From a virus: DNA of 27,165 nucleotides. The position numbers and the translations under genes were made by a program. Under the pieces are notes generated by a model, which worked only from the letters and a program-made list of their open reading frames with translations, was not told the DNA's origin and ran no database searches. The stretch covers positions 461 to 27,625 of the IMG/VR virus record IMGVR_UViG_3300029787_000253. One strand, written 5' to 3'. Positions 7,189 to 13,161 of the stretch are shown here, piece after piece; position 1 is the first letter of the stretch, and the number at the start of each line of letters is the position of its first letter.

Positions 7189-7674
7189 ATGCCTTTTATA
7201 GAAAGAAACTTTATAAAAAATTTTATAACTTGGAAAAAATTAGACAACATCATTAAAGATTGTGATGAGAAAGATTTTGAAGTGATATTAGAAAATAAAG
7301 AAAAAAGATTTGGTAAAAACAATTATAAAAATAAATCAATTATTATTAGCAATTGTTTAAAATATCTTGATTGTAGTTTAATTAAAAAATACGTAGATAA
7401 AAACAAGCTGTTTCAATACAGCAATTGGGATGCTCACATATACGCCTCTTTTAAAAAAGAGGCATGTTCTTTTGGTAAACATTTGGATTATGCACACAAT
7501 CTAATTGTACAACAGAAAGGAAAATCAAGATGGATTGTTGATAATTTTTGTGACACGGTTTTAGAACCAGGTGACATGTTATACATACCATTTAAATATA
7601 AACATGAATGTGTGCCTTTAAGTAAAAGACTATCTATTAGTTTTCCTTTTTGGCCGAAAGGATATTGTGGATAA
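7189..7674 (+). CDS. JmjC/cupin-like Fe(II)/2OG oxygenase
   Basis: A 161-residue protein counted from the ATG with a ribosome-binding site; an in-frame GTG at 7180 would add three residues. The C-terminal half has the layout of small JmjC or cupin-type hydroxylases: 'GKHLDYAHNLIVQ' supplies the HxD pair (His98, Asp100), 'LEPGDMLYIP' is the typical strand-turn before the second ligand, and 'YKHECVPLSKRLSISF' supplies the distal His (139) and a basic residue for 2-oxoglutarate. It is much shorter than bacterial ribosomal-protein hydroxylases of the YcfD type, so only the catalytic barrel is present. It opens the row of eleven oxygenase-like genes. The substrate is unknown; protein side-chain hydroxylation is the commonest activity of this fold. 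Confidence 0.65.
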   Translation: MPFIERNFIKNFITWKKLDNIIKDCDEKDFEVILENKEKRFGKNNYKNKSIIISNCLKYLDCSLIKKYVDKNKLFQYSNWDAHIYASFKKEACSFGKHLDYAHNLIVQQKGKSRWIVDNFCDTVLEPGDMLYIPFKYKHECVPLSKRLSISFPFWPKGYCG

Positions 7675-8191
7675 AATAATATTACAAGAACTATCTTTTA
7701 ATTATGGTTATTTAAAAAAAATAAATAATAAAAAATTAATTACCCATATACTTAAAGAAGGGGAACCCGCTTCACCTGAAGAAACAGACTCAGTTCACGA
7801 AGACATTGTTTTTCCTATGCATGATGAATTACAAAAAATATTTGTAGGCATCACAAAACAACTTAATCAAAGTTTTGTAGTAACCAGGTTTTGGTCACAA
7901 ATACATTTACCTAACCACAGCACAAATGTGCACGATCATTTAGTCAGAGAAAACATGACTCTAAGTCCTGATTACTCTGGCGTTTATTATTTACAGTGCG
8001 ATGAGAAATCAGGGTACTTCTGTTTTCAATACAAAAAAGATGGAGTTAATTATTCTAGATGGAAGATTAAACCAGAGGTAGGAAAGTTTATTTTGTTTCC
8101 TTCTCACTTAGAACATTTTGTAAGCAGGAACTATAGCCAAAAAAGAAGGATAGCATTGTCTTTTAATTTTAGTATTGAAAAAGTAAATTAA
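7667..8191 (+). CDS. Putative 2OG-Fe(II) oxygenase, HxH type (PF13759-like)
   Basis: A 174-residue protein starting at GTG, overlapping the upstream stop by 8 bases, with aaagga about 5 bases ahead. The C-terminal half follows the plan of the PF13759 putative 2OG-Fe(II) oxygenases: 'NVHDHLVREN' gives His89 and His91 where other oxygenases have HxD, 'DYSGVYYLQCDEKSGYFCF' is the core strand pair, and 'GKFILFPSHLEHFV' gives the distal His (150). 'KRRIALSFNF' gives the 2-oxoglutarate-binding Arg and the SFN ending. The N-terminal 80 residues are helical and variable. Three later genes in the island belong to the same class. The biochemical activity of this family is not established, so 'oxygenase' is by family only. 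Confidence 0.7.
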   Translation: MDKIILQELSFNYGYLKKINNKKLITHILKEGEPASPEETDSVHEDIVFPMHDELQKIFVGITKQLNQSFVVTRFWSQIHLPNHSTNVHDHLVRENMTLSPDYSGVYYLQCDEKSGYFCFQYKKDGVNYSRWKIKPEVGKFILFPSHLEHFVSRNYSQKRRIALSFNFSIEKVN

Positions 8192-8739
8192 TGGAAAACT
8201 TCATAGGTAGATATAATATAGAAGAAGACGTTTGCGATAAGGTAGTTAAATATTTTTATAAAAATAAAACGAGACATGTAAACGGTATCATAGGAAAAGG
8301 GGATGTAGCAAAAGATAAAAAGGATTCTATTGACATAGCAATAAATGGTGCGGACGGACTTACACCTTTGTTAAAAGAATATTTTGAAGAACTGTCTTTT
8401 TGTTTAAATAAATATAAAAAGAAATATATATATTCAGATGTTGATCAATCTAGATATAATTTAAATGGTTGTAATATTCAAAAATATAATCCCGGTGGTG
8501 GTTTTAAACAATGGCATTATGAAAACAATGGTGAACTAAATGAAAGGCATTTAGTTTTTATGACATATTTAAATACTTGTAAAGCAGCGGGAACTATGTT
8601 TTATTATCAAAACAAGACTTTTAAATGCAAGAAAGGAGATACATTAATTTGGCCAGCTGCTTGGACACACACTCACAAGGGTCAAATATCTACTACTGAA
8701 ACTAAGTACATAATAACAGGATGGTATTGCTATGGATAA
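8191..8739 (+). CDS. 2OG-Fe(II) oxygenase (prolyl-4-hydroxylase-like, HxE)
   Basis: A 182-residue protein. The C-terminal 90 residues are a prolyl-4-hydroxylase-like barrel: 'NIQKYNPGGGFKQWHYENNG' carries His109 and Glu111, 'HLVFMTYLNTCKAAGTMFYY' is the core strand pair, 'KGDTLIWPAAWTHTHKG' gives the distal His (160 or 162), and 'TKYIITGWYC' gives a Lys for 2-oxoglutarate. The acid ligand is Glu rather than the usual Asp, which some active members of the superfamily tolerate. Among the HxD-class genes here only this one has it. Similar proteins with the THTHKG-type ending occur in cyanophages. The start is the ATG sharing one base with the previous stop. The substrate is unknown. Confidence 0.75.
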   Translation: MENFIGRYNIEEDVCDKVVKYFYKNKTRHVNGIIGKGDVAKDKKDSIDIAINGADGLTPLLKEYFEELSFCLNKYKKKYIYSDVDQSRYNLNGCNIQKYNPGGGFKQWHYENNGELNERHLVFMTYLNTCKAAGTMFYYQNKTFKCKKGDTLIWPAAWTHTHKGQISTTETKYIITGWYCYG

Positions 8740-9310
8740 AAAAACTCATGAACAGATAACTATGTTTCAAACAGATTTGTATGCTACAGATCTAAAAGGT
8801 ATTGATAACAAAAAAATAATTAAATACTTAAATAAAATACCGAAAGAGGAACACGATGTAGTTGCTTCAAATTATGGGGGCTGGCATAGTCCTTATTACT
8901 TTGACCCATTTCCTAGTTGTGTTGATGACTTAAACGAAAAAATAAATAACTTTGTTAAACGAACTTTAAGAAAAGATTTTAATATTGTTGGTGAAACACT
9001 GATACATAACAGTTGGTTTATTATAAATAAAAAGGGTGACTTTAACAAACCACACAAACATCCACCCTATGTTTTTTCAGGAGTGTATTATGTTAAGTGT
9101 GATGATGATTCTGGCAATTTAGTTTTTAATACACAGGCCGAAATGAATAATTATGCTACACACTATAGAGAATATAATAGCTATAATTCAAAGGATTTTT
9201 TTATTACACCTAAAACTGGACAGCTTTTAATTTGGCCGGCTTGGGTTGATCACTACGTAACACCAAGTAAATCTAATTCAGAGAGGATAGTATACAGTTT
9301 TAACATATGA
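8732..9310 (+). CDS. Putative 2OG-Fe(II) oxygenase, HxH type (PF13759-like)
   Basis: A 192-residue protein and the best match in the window to the PF13759 plan. 'HNSWFIINKKGDFNKPHKHP' carries His108 and His110, followed by 'VFSGVYYVKCDDDSGNLVF'. 'TGQLLIWPAWVDHYVTPS' gives the distal His (174) and 'SERIVYSFNI' the 2-oxoglutarate Arg (185) and the family ending. The ATG lies inside the end of the previous gene (8-base overlap) with agga about 9 bases upstream. It is clearly related to the gene at 11029, sharing the order SW-I-KKGD-H-x-H-(S/T)G-YY/YL, so the pair probably arose by an old duplication or parallel acquisition. The target is unknown. Confidence 0.75.
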   Translation: MDKKTHEQITMFQTDLYATDLKGIDNKKIIKYLNKIPKEEHDVVASNYGGWHSPYYFDPFPSCVDDLNEKINNFVKRTLRKDFNIVGETLIHNSWFIINKKGDFNKPHKHPPYVFSGVYYVKCDDDSGNLVFNTQAEMNNYATHYREYNSYNSKDFFITPKTGQLLIWPAWVDHYVTPSKSNSERIVYSFNI

Positions 9311-9894
9311 TAAATAATTTTGAGTATTGGCTTTTTGAATCTGTAATAGATTCATCAACATGTGAAAGAATAATTAAACTTTTTAAAAAACCTAAATTAG
9401 GTAAAATAGGTAAAGATGATAGATTAGATAAAAAGAAAAGACAATCAGATGTTTGCTTTAATAACACACCGTGGTTGTATGAAATAATAACTCCTTTTAT
9501 AAACGCAGCTAATGAACAAGCTAGTTGGAATGCTGATATAGTGTGGAACGAACATGTTCAACTTACTAAATATACAAAAAATCAACACTACGATTGGCAT
9601 ATAGATGCCCTAGAAGAGCCATATGGTACAAACACTTTTAAAGAATACACAGGTAAGATTAGAAAGCTATCTCTAGTCATGAACTTAACGGACCACAAAA
9701 AGTATGAAGGCGGTGATTTTTACTTTGCCTTTCATGGGCCCGACAAAGACAGAAGACCAACCAAAGTCCCAGAGTCTAAAAAACAAGGAAGCATTTTAGT
9801 CTTTCCTAGTTTTGTATGGCACAAAGTATCACCTGTAACAAAAGGCACGAGATACTCTTTGGTTAACTGGTCGTTAGGACCTCCTTGGAAATGA
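9307..9894 (+). CDS. PKHD-type 2OG-Fe(II) oxygenase
   Basis: A 195-residue protein that looks like a prolyl-4-hydroxylase-like enzyme of the PKHD (PiuC/YbiX) type across its whole length. 'LTKYTKNQHYDWHIDA' gives His98 and Asp100, 'RKLSLVMNLTDHKKYEGGDF' the core, and 'GSILVFPSFVWHKVSPVTKG' the distal His (172), followed directly by 'TRYSLVNWSLGPPWK' with the 2-oxoglutarate Arg (182). All expected catalytic residues are present and the length is near that of the stand-alone domain. Start and previous stop overlap as ATGA. It is a close relative of the island gene at 12016: both share 'GGD', 'HxVxPVTxGTR' and the ending GP-(P/K)-W-(K/R). It is likely an active hydroxylase; the substrate is unknown. 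Confidence 0.82.
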   Translation: MINNFEYWLFESVIDSSTCERIIKLFKKPKLGKIGKDDRLDKKKRQSDVCFNNTPWLYEIITPFINAANEQASWNADIVWNEHVQLTKYTKNQHYDWHIDALEEPYGTNTFKEYTGKIRKLSLVMNLTDHKKYEGGDFYFAFHGPDKDRRPTKVPESKKQGSILVFPSFVWHKVSPVTKGTRYSLVNWSLGPPWK

Positions 9895-10439
9895 TAAAAG
9901 TACATAAAAATTTTTTGTCAAAAGAAGAACTTGAAAATGTGAGGGAGTATTTTGAGTTTTGTTTTTTTAAAAAAACGGATACAAGACCTAGACCATGTCC
10001 TATGATTGAAGGGGCTCGTGTTATATATGGTGATCCTGTTGCCGATTATTTTTTATGTTCAAAAAAACACATAGTAGAAAAAGCATTTAATAAAGAACTT
10101 CTTCCAACCTATAGTTACACACGTATGTACTATAATGGTCAAGCTCTTCCAAAACATACAGATAGACCAGCATGTGAAATATCTCTAACGTTAAATATAT
10201 GGCAAGATCTAGAGTGGCCTATTTTTATGGATGGCAAACCTTATAGTGCAAAGTCGGGTGACTGTATATTCTATGAAGGACCTAAGTACGAACATTGGAG
10301 AGAACCTTACAAAGGAGAAACATGTTGTCAGGTATTTATGCATTACGTTGATGCTCATGGTCCAAATACTAATGTTGCATACGATGACACAAATCATTTA
10401 AAATATCCCAAAGAAATATATAAACAATGGTTCAAGTAA
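9891..10439 (+). CDS. 2OG-Fe(II) oxygenase (prolyl-4-hydroxylase-like)
   Basis: A 182-residue protein counted from the ATG that overlaps the previous TGA stop. An in-frame TTG at 9885 is closer to a possible 'agga' and would add two residues, so the start is not certain. 'YTRMYYNGQALPKHTDRPAC' carries His89 and Asp91, 'EISLTLNIWQDLEWPIFMDG' is the core, and 'AKSGDCIFYEGPKYEHWREP' gives the distal His (135). Unlike the PKHD gene before it, the residues after the distal His ('YKGETCCQVFMHYVDAHGPN') carry no obvious Arg at the usual 2-oxoglutarate position, unless Arg137 serves. I recall similar HTDRPACE-type proteins from cyanophage genomes. The substrate is unknown. Confidence 0.75.
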   Translation: MIKVHKNFLSKEELENVREYFEFCFFKKTDTRPRPCPMIEGARVIYGDPVADYFLCSKKHIVEKAFNKELLPTYSYTRMYYNGQALPKHTDRPACEISLTLNIWQDLEWPIFMDGKPYSAKSGDCIFYEGPKYEHWREPYKGETCCQVFMHYVDAHGPNTNVAYDDTNHLKYPKEIYKQWFK

Positions 10440-11032
10440 AAGAAGGCTATATCTCTAAAGCAGATTTAAAAATTATTAAACAACAAGTTGTTAATAATAA
10501 TAATTTTCCTTGGTACTATTATCCAGAACCTGTGTACGGCTTTCAAAAAAATTATCCGTGTCTAAGTCATATTTTATTGCCTCGTTACGACTATGAGAAT
10601 AATACAGGTTTTAAAGTAAACTCAGATCTGTATCCTTTTTTTACAGGTATAATAGAAAAAATTTGTAAGAAGCATAAAATAAAAATTAAAAGAATATTGA
10701 GAGGCGCTCTTAATTTAACAACTTATTTTAAGAAAGAATATTCTAATCCACATTTTGACCACACGTTTCCCCATATCGATATAATAATATATTGTAATAA
10801 ATTTAGTAAAGGCTCTACTTTTTTGTTTCAAGAAACATCTAAAACAAATCCTGCTGTAAGTAACAAAGATAGATATGAGCCCTATGTGGCAAAGACAATA
10901 ATTAAAGAAATGAAAGCTGACGAGGGTAAGTACAACATATTTCCTGGTGAAAACTATCATGCTGCTGGTTCTCCTGGAGAAGACGACGAGGTAAGAATAA
11001 TTTGTATATACACAATAGAGGAGGAGAAATGA
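10427..11032 (+). CDS. Putative 2OG-Fe(II) oxygenase (HxD)
   Basis: A 201-residue protein starting at an ATG 13 bases inside the previous gene. The C-terminal half shows the oxygenase pattern. 'YSNPHFDHTFPHIDIIIYCN' gives His109 and Asp111, 'SKGSTFLFQET' a GG-D-like turn, and 'DEGKYNIFPGENYHAAGSPG' the distal His (178); 'DEVRIICIYTIEEE' supplies an Arg (190) for 2-oxoglutarate. The N-terminal 95 residues are aromatic-rich ('FPWYYYPEPVYGFQKNYPCL') and probably shape the substrate pocket. It ends at a strong Shine-Dalgarno for the next gene. The full triad suggests an active enzyme; the target is unknown. Confidence 0.72.
   Translation: MVQVKEGYISKADLKIIKQQVVNNNNFPWYYYPEPVYGFQKNYPCLSHILLPRYDYENNTGFKVNSDLYPFFTGIIEKICKKHKIKIKRILRGALNLTTYFKKEYSNPHFDHTFPHIDIIIYCNKFSKGSTFLFQETSKTNPAVSNKDRYEPYVAKTIIKEMKADEGKYNIFPGENYHAAGSPGEDDEVRIICIYTIEEEK
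11017..11024 (+). promoter_or_regulatory. Strong Shine-Dalgarno setting the start of the HHH oxygenase
   Basis: agaggagg lies about 4-5 bases before ATG 11029, inside the 3' end of the previous gene. It shows that translation begins at 11029 and not at the in-frame TTG at 11002. It is by far the best ribosome-binding site in the oxygenase island and may mark re-initiation midway along a long message. Confidence 0.8.
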
Positions 11033-11565
11033 TACAAACTTTATTTTCAATAGACGCTTTTACTACGAAAGTAAAAGACTGGAAAAAGAAAAAAACCAAG
11101 ATTAAAAAATATGTAAAAGATTTTAAATACTACAGAAGACCGAATACTTCTTTTTCTACAACAAGATTTGGTACATCTTCTTTAGGATTAACAGATAAGT
11201 TGTACGAAATTTTTGCAGACGAACTTCATTTATTTGGAACAGAATGTAATTTTAAAAAATTATACATAACTGACTCATGGGTAATAAACTATAAAAAAGG
11301 TGATTACCAAGTTGCACACCATCATGGCAAGTCAATGTATACAGGTATTTTATATCTTAATTTAGATAAGAAACAAGAAACAGCAACTTACATAGCGCCT
11401 TGGTCTGATGAAATGAGTAAGCAAACTAAACTTACACAAATAGAATGTGAAGAAGGTACACTAGTAATTTTTCCAGGACACCTCTTGCATTATGTTAATC
11501 CAAACCTGTTAGACAAAGACCGAGTGGTTATTTCTTTTGATTTAGATTGCGATGAACAGGATTAG
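11029..11565 (+). CDS. Putative 2OG-Fe(II) oxygenase, HHH motif (PF13759-like)
   Basis: A 178-residue protein from the ATG set by the strong Shine-Dalgarno at 11017-11024. It is of the PF13759 type: 'DSWVINYKKGDYQVAHHHGK' carries three successive histidines (97-99), of which His97 and His99 fill the HxH positions. 'SMYTGILYLNLD' is the core strand, 'EGTLVIFPGHLLHYVNPN' gives the distal His (154), and 'DKDRVVISFDL' the 2-oxoglutarate Arg (165). The N-terminal 30 residues are very Lys-rich ('KDWKKKKTKIKKYVKDFKYY'). The 2-oxoglutarate end reads SFD rather than SFN. It overlaps the next gene by 14 bases. Confidence 0.74.
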   Translation: MIQTLFSIDAFTTKVKDWKKKKTKIKKYVKDFKYYRRPNTSFSTTRFGTSSLGLTDKLYEIFADELHLFGTECNFKKLYITDSWVINYKKGDYQVAHHHGKSMYTGILYLNLDKKQETATYIAPWSDEMSKQTKLTQIECEEGTLVIFPGHLLHYVNPNLLDKDRVVISFDLDCDEQD

Positions 11566-12019
11566 TATAATAGATAATTTTATTACTGAAAAAGAATGCA
11601 AGCAATTAATTAAGTTGCATAAAAAACATAAGAAAAATATGTGGCAACATGAGGATACATTTTGTGTTAGCTTAGATATCCTTAAAGAACCTGTTGTGTT
11701 AACACTAAGAAAGAAAATGAATGTGCTATCAAAAGAAATAAATAATTCTAAAGTAAACTATTCTAATTTAGTTAAATGGCCTGAAGGTGCAAGACACAGA
11801 ATGCATACAGACTATGCCGTAAGAGAAACAACACTGGCTTCTATTGTATATCTTAATCACGACTATCAAGGTGGACAAACACATTTTGAAGATGAGACTT
11901 CTATACAACCAGTGACAGGTAGAATACTTTTATTTAATGGTAATGAACGTTATCATGGTGTTAAACAAATTACAGAGGGAACAAGGTACACTGTAGCATC
12001 TTGGTATACAAAAATATGA
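11552..12019 (+). CDS. Short 2OG-Fe(II) oxygenase (prolyl-4-hydroxylase-like)
   Basis: A 155-residue protein, the shortest of the island and close to a bare prolyl-4-hydroxylase-like domain. 'WPEGARHRMHTDYAVRETTL' gives His85 and Asp87, 'ASIVYLNHDYQGGQTHFEDE' is the typical strand followed by the GG turn, and 'VTGRILLFNGNERYHGVKQI' gives the distal His (135). 'EGTRYTVASWYTKI' gives the 2-oxoglutarate Arg (145). Every diagnostic residue is present, so this is among the safest calls in the row. The ATG lies 14 bases inside the upstream gene. The substrate is unknown; members of this family hydroxylate proline or other side chains in proteins. Confidence 0.82.
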   Translation: MNRISIIDNFITEKECKQLIKLHKKHKKNMWQHEDTFCVSLDILKEPVVLTLRKKMNVLSKEINNSKVNYSNLVKWPEGARHRMHTDYAVRETTLASIVYLNHDYQGGQTHFEDETSIQPVTGRILLFNGNERYHGVKQITEGTRYTVASWYTKI

Positions 12020-12588
12020 GTGCTCTTAGGTATTGGATTTGGCCGCCACAGTTTGACAATAAAGAAATTAAAACATTAAATAAATTTATTGATCACAATT
12101 ATTTAGAATTAGAACCAAAAGAAGGGGCTGCTAGTGGTTCTTCAGGTAAGAGATTAAAACAAGAAAGACACACAAAATTAATAGAATGGCAAAAAATAGA
12201 ACCCTACTTTAAAAAAGTATATGGGTATGCAGAAGAAATTATTACACACGAGTTTGGTTATATAACTTTTAAAATGTTTGATGATAGACTTATAAATTTT
12301 GCAACATATACCTCAAAAGAAAAAGACTATTACGGTTGGCATGTAGACAGAAGTCCTGAAGGTAAAAACTTTGATGTCAAAGGCACATTGCTTATCAACA
12401 TGTCTGATACTCCTTACAAAGGCGGAGATCTAAGACTCTTTAATCAAGGACCAGAGACAGTTACGGATTTTAAAAAACCAGGGTCTATGATATTATTTGA
12501 TGGTTTTATGAGTCATGAAGTTACACCCGTTACTCAGGGAACAAGGAAAACAATAGCTATTTTTATGACAGGTCCAAAATGGAGATAA
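12016..12588 (+). CDS. PKHD-type 2OG-Fe(II) oxygenase
   Basis: A 190-residue protein counted from the ATG that overlaps the previous TGA; an in-frame TTG at 12001 would add five residues but has no ribosome-binding site. 'TSKEKDYYGWHVDRSPEG' gives His109 and Asp111, 'GTLLINMSDTPYKGGDLRLF' is the core, and 'PGSMILFDGFMSHEVTPVTQ' gives the distal His (167). 'GTRKTIAIFMTGPKWR' carries the 2-oxoglutarate Arg (177). It is the closest relative in the island of the gene at 9307 (same GGD turn, HEVTPVTQGTR block and GPxW(K/R) end) but differs strongly before residue 90. The target is unknown. Confidence 0.82.
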   Translation: MSALRYWIWPPQFDNKEIKTLNKFIDHNYLELEPKEGAASGSSGKRLKQERHTKLIEWQKIEPYFKKVYGYAEEIITHEFGYITFKMFDDRLINFATYTSKEKDYYGWHVDRSPEGKNFDVKGTLLINMSDTPYKGGDLRLFNQGPETVTDFKKPGSMILFDGFMSHEVTPVTQGTRKTIAIFMTGPKWR

Positions 12589-13091
12589 AGAATATAACAA
12601 CAGACTTTATAATATCCACAGTTAAGGACCATAAAAAGCATAAAAAAATACTTTTAGATTTAATAGATGAGATGCCTTTTAGTCAGTCACAACAAAATAG
12701 TAAGTCTGATTGGCTGCTGCCTGTAGAACAAGAAAGAAAATACCTAGATTATTTTTATAAAAAAGTAATAGATGAGTCTATGGATAGAATGCAAGATTAT
12801 TTTAAAGCAGACCAATGGCATATAGCTAACGCTTGGTTTCAACAATATCATGATGGAGCCCACCATATATTTCACAACCATGAAAAAACCAATTGGGCTA
12901 ATGTATATTTTTTAGAAATGCCGTCTACCACATACAGAACGCAGGTAAAAGTAAGAGGTAAACTCTTTAAGTATCAAGCTAAAGAAGGACAAGTGATAAC
13001 TTTCCCAGCGCATTTACTGCATAGCGCTCCCAGTATAGACAAAAAAAGAAAGACCGTAATAGCTTTTAATTCTAATTTTAGCCACTACTAG
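12579..13091 (+). CDS. Putative 2OG-Fe(II) oxygenase, HxH type
   Basis: A 170-residue protein, last of the row, with its ATG 10 bases inside the previous gene. 'YHDGAHHIFHNHEKTNWANV' gives His99 and His101, 'YFLEMPSTTYRTQVKV' the core, and 'KEGQVITFPAHLLHSAPSID' the distal His (148), followed by 'KKRKTVIAFNSNF', where Arg157 probably binds 2-oxoglutarate. The SGVYY signature of its relatives is replaced by 'WANVYFLEM', making it the most divergent HxH member. The N-terminal half ('NSKSDWLLPVEQERKYLDYF') shows no match I recognise. A 70-base gap with a possible promoter follows. Confidence 0.68.
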   Translation: MEIKNITTDFIISTVKDHKKHKKILLDLIDEMPFSQSQQNSKSDWLLPVEQERKYLDYFYKKVIDESMDRMQDYFKADQWHIANAWFQQYHDGAHHIFHNHEKTNWANVYFLEMPSTTYRTQVKVRGKLFKYQAKEGQVITFPAHLLHSAPSIDKKRKTVIAFNSNFSHY

Positions 13092-13110
13092 TAGCCACAA
13101 AATAGCTAGA

Positions 13111-13139
13111 TTTACAAGAATTATAATATATAGTATAGA
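13111..13139 (+). promoter_or_regulatory. Possible sigma70-type promoter after the oxygenase island
   Basis: TTTACA at 13111-13116 and TATAGA at 13134-13139 are separated by 17 bases, in the only real gap (13092-13161) between the island and the next structural gene. The match is moderate (5/6 and 4/6) and the region is simply AT-rich, so it may be chance. If real, it would let the nozzle and internal-protein genes be expressed independently of the island. Confidence 0.35.
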
Positions 13140-13161
13140 GTGCTAATATATTAGGATAAGT

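Larger units (their letters stand above)
7189..13091 (+). other. Eleven-gene Fe(II)/2OG oxygenase island
   Basis: Eleven consecutive + strand genes, nearly all overlapping by 1-14 bases, each with a candidate iron triad. By metal motif the order is: JmjC/cupin HxD (7189), HxH (7667), HxE (8191), HxH (8732), HxD (9307), HxD (9891), HxD (10427), HxH (11029), HxD (11552), HxD (12016), HxH (12579). No other type of gene interrupts the row. The island lies between the fibre block and a nozzle-like gene, and its DNA reads visibly more Lys/Asn/Ile-rich than the flanking structural genes. The tight overlaps suggest one polycistronic message with translational coupling. Confidence 0.8.

Noticed and set aside
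11002-11028. TTG start extending the HHH oxygenase
   Set aside because: The strong Shine-Dalgarno at 11017-11024 serves ATG 11029; the extension reads through the Shine-Dalgarno itself.
12001-12015. TTG start extending the second PKHD oxygenase
   Set aside because: No ribosome-binding site precedes it, and the ATG at 12016 overlaps the previous stop in the ATGA form seen elsewhere in the island.
13092-13161. Terminator after the oxygenase island
   Set aside because: The gap has AT-rich sequence and short palindromes such as ctag but no GC stem followed by a T run.
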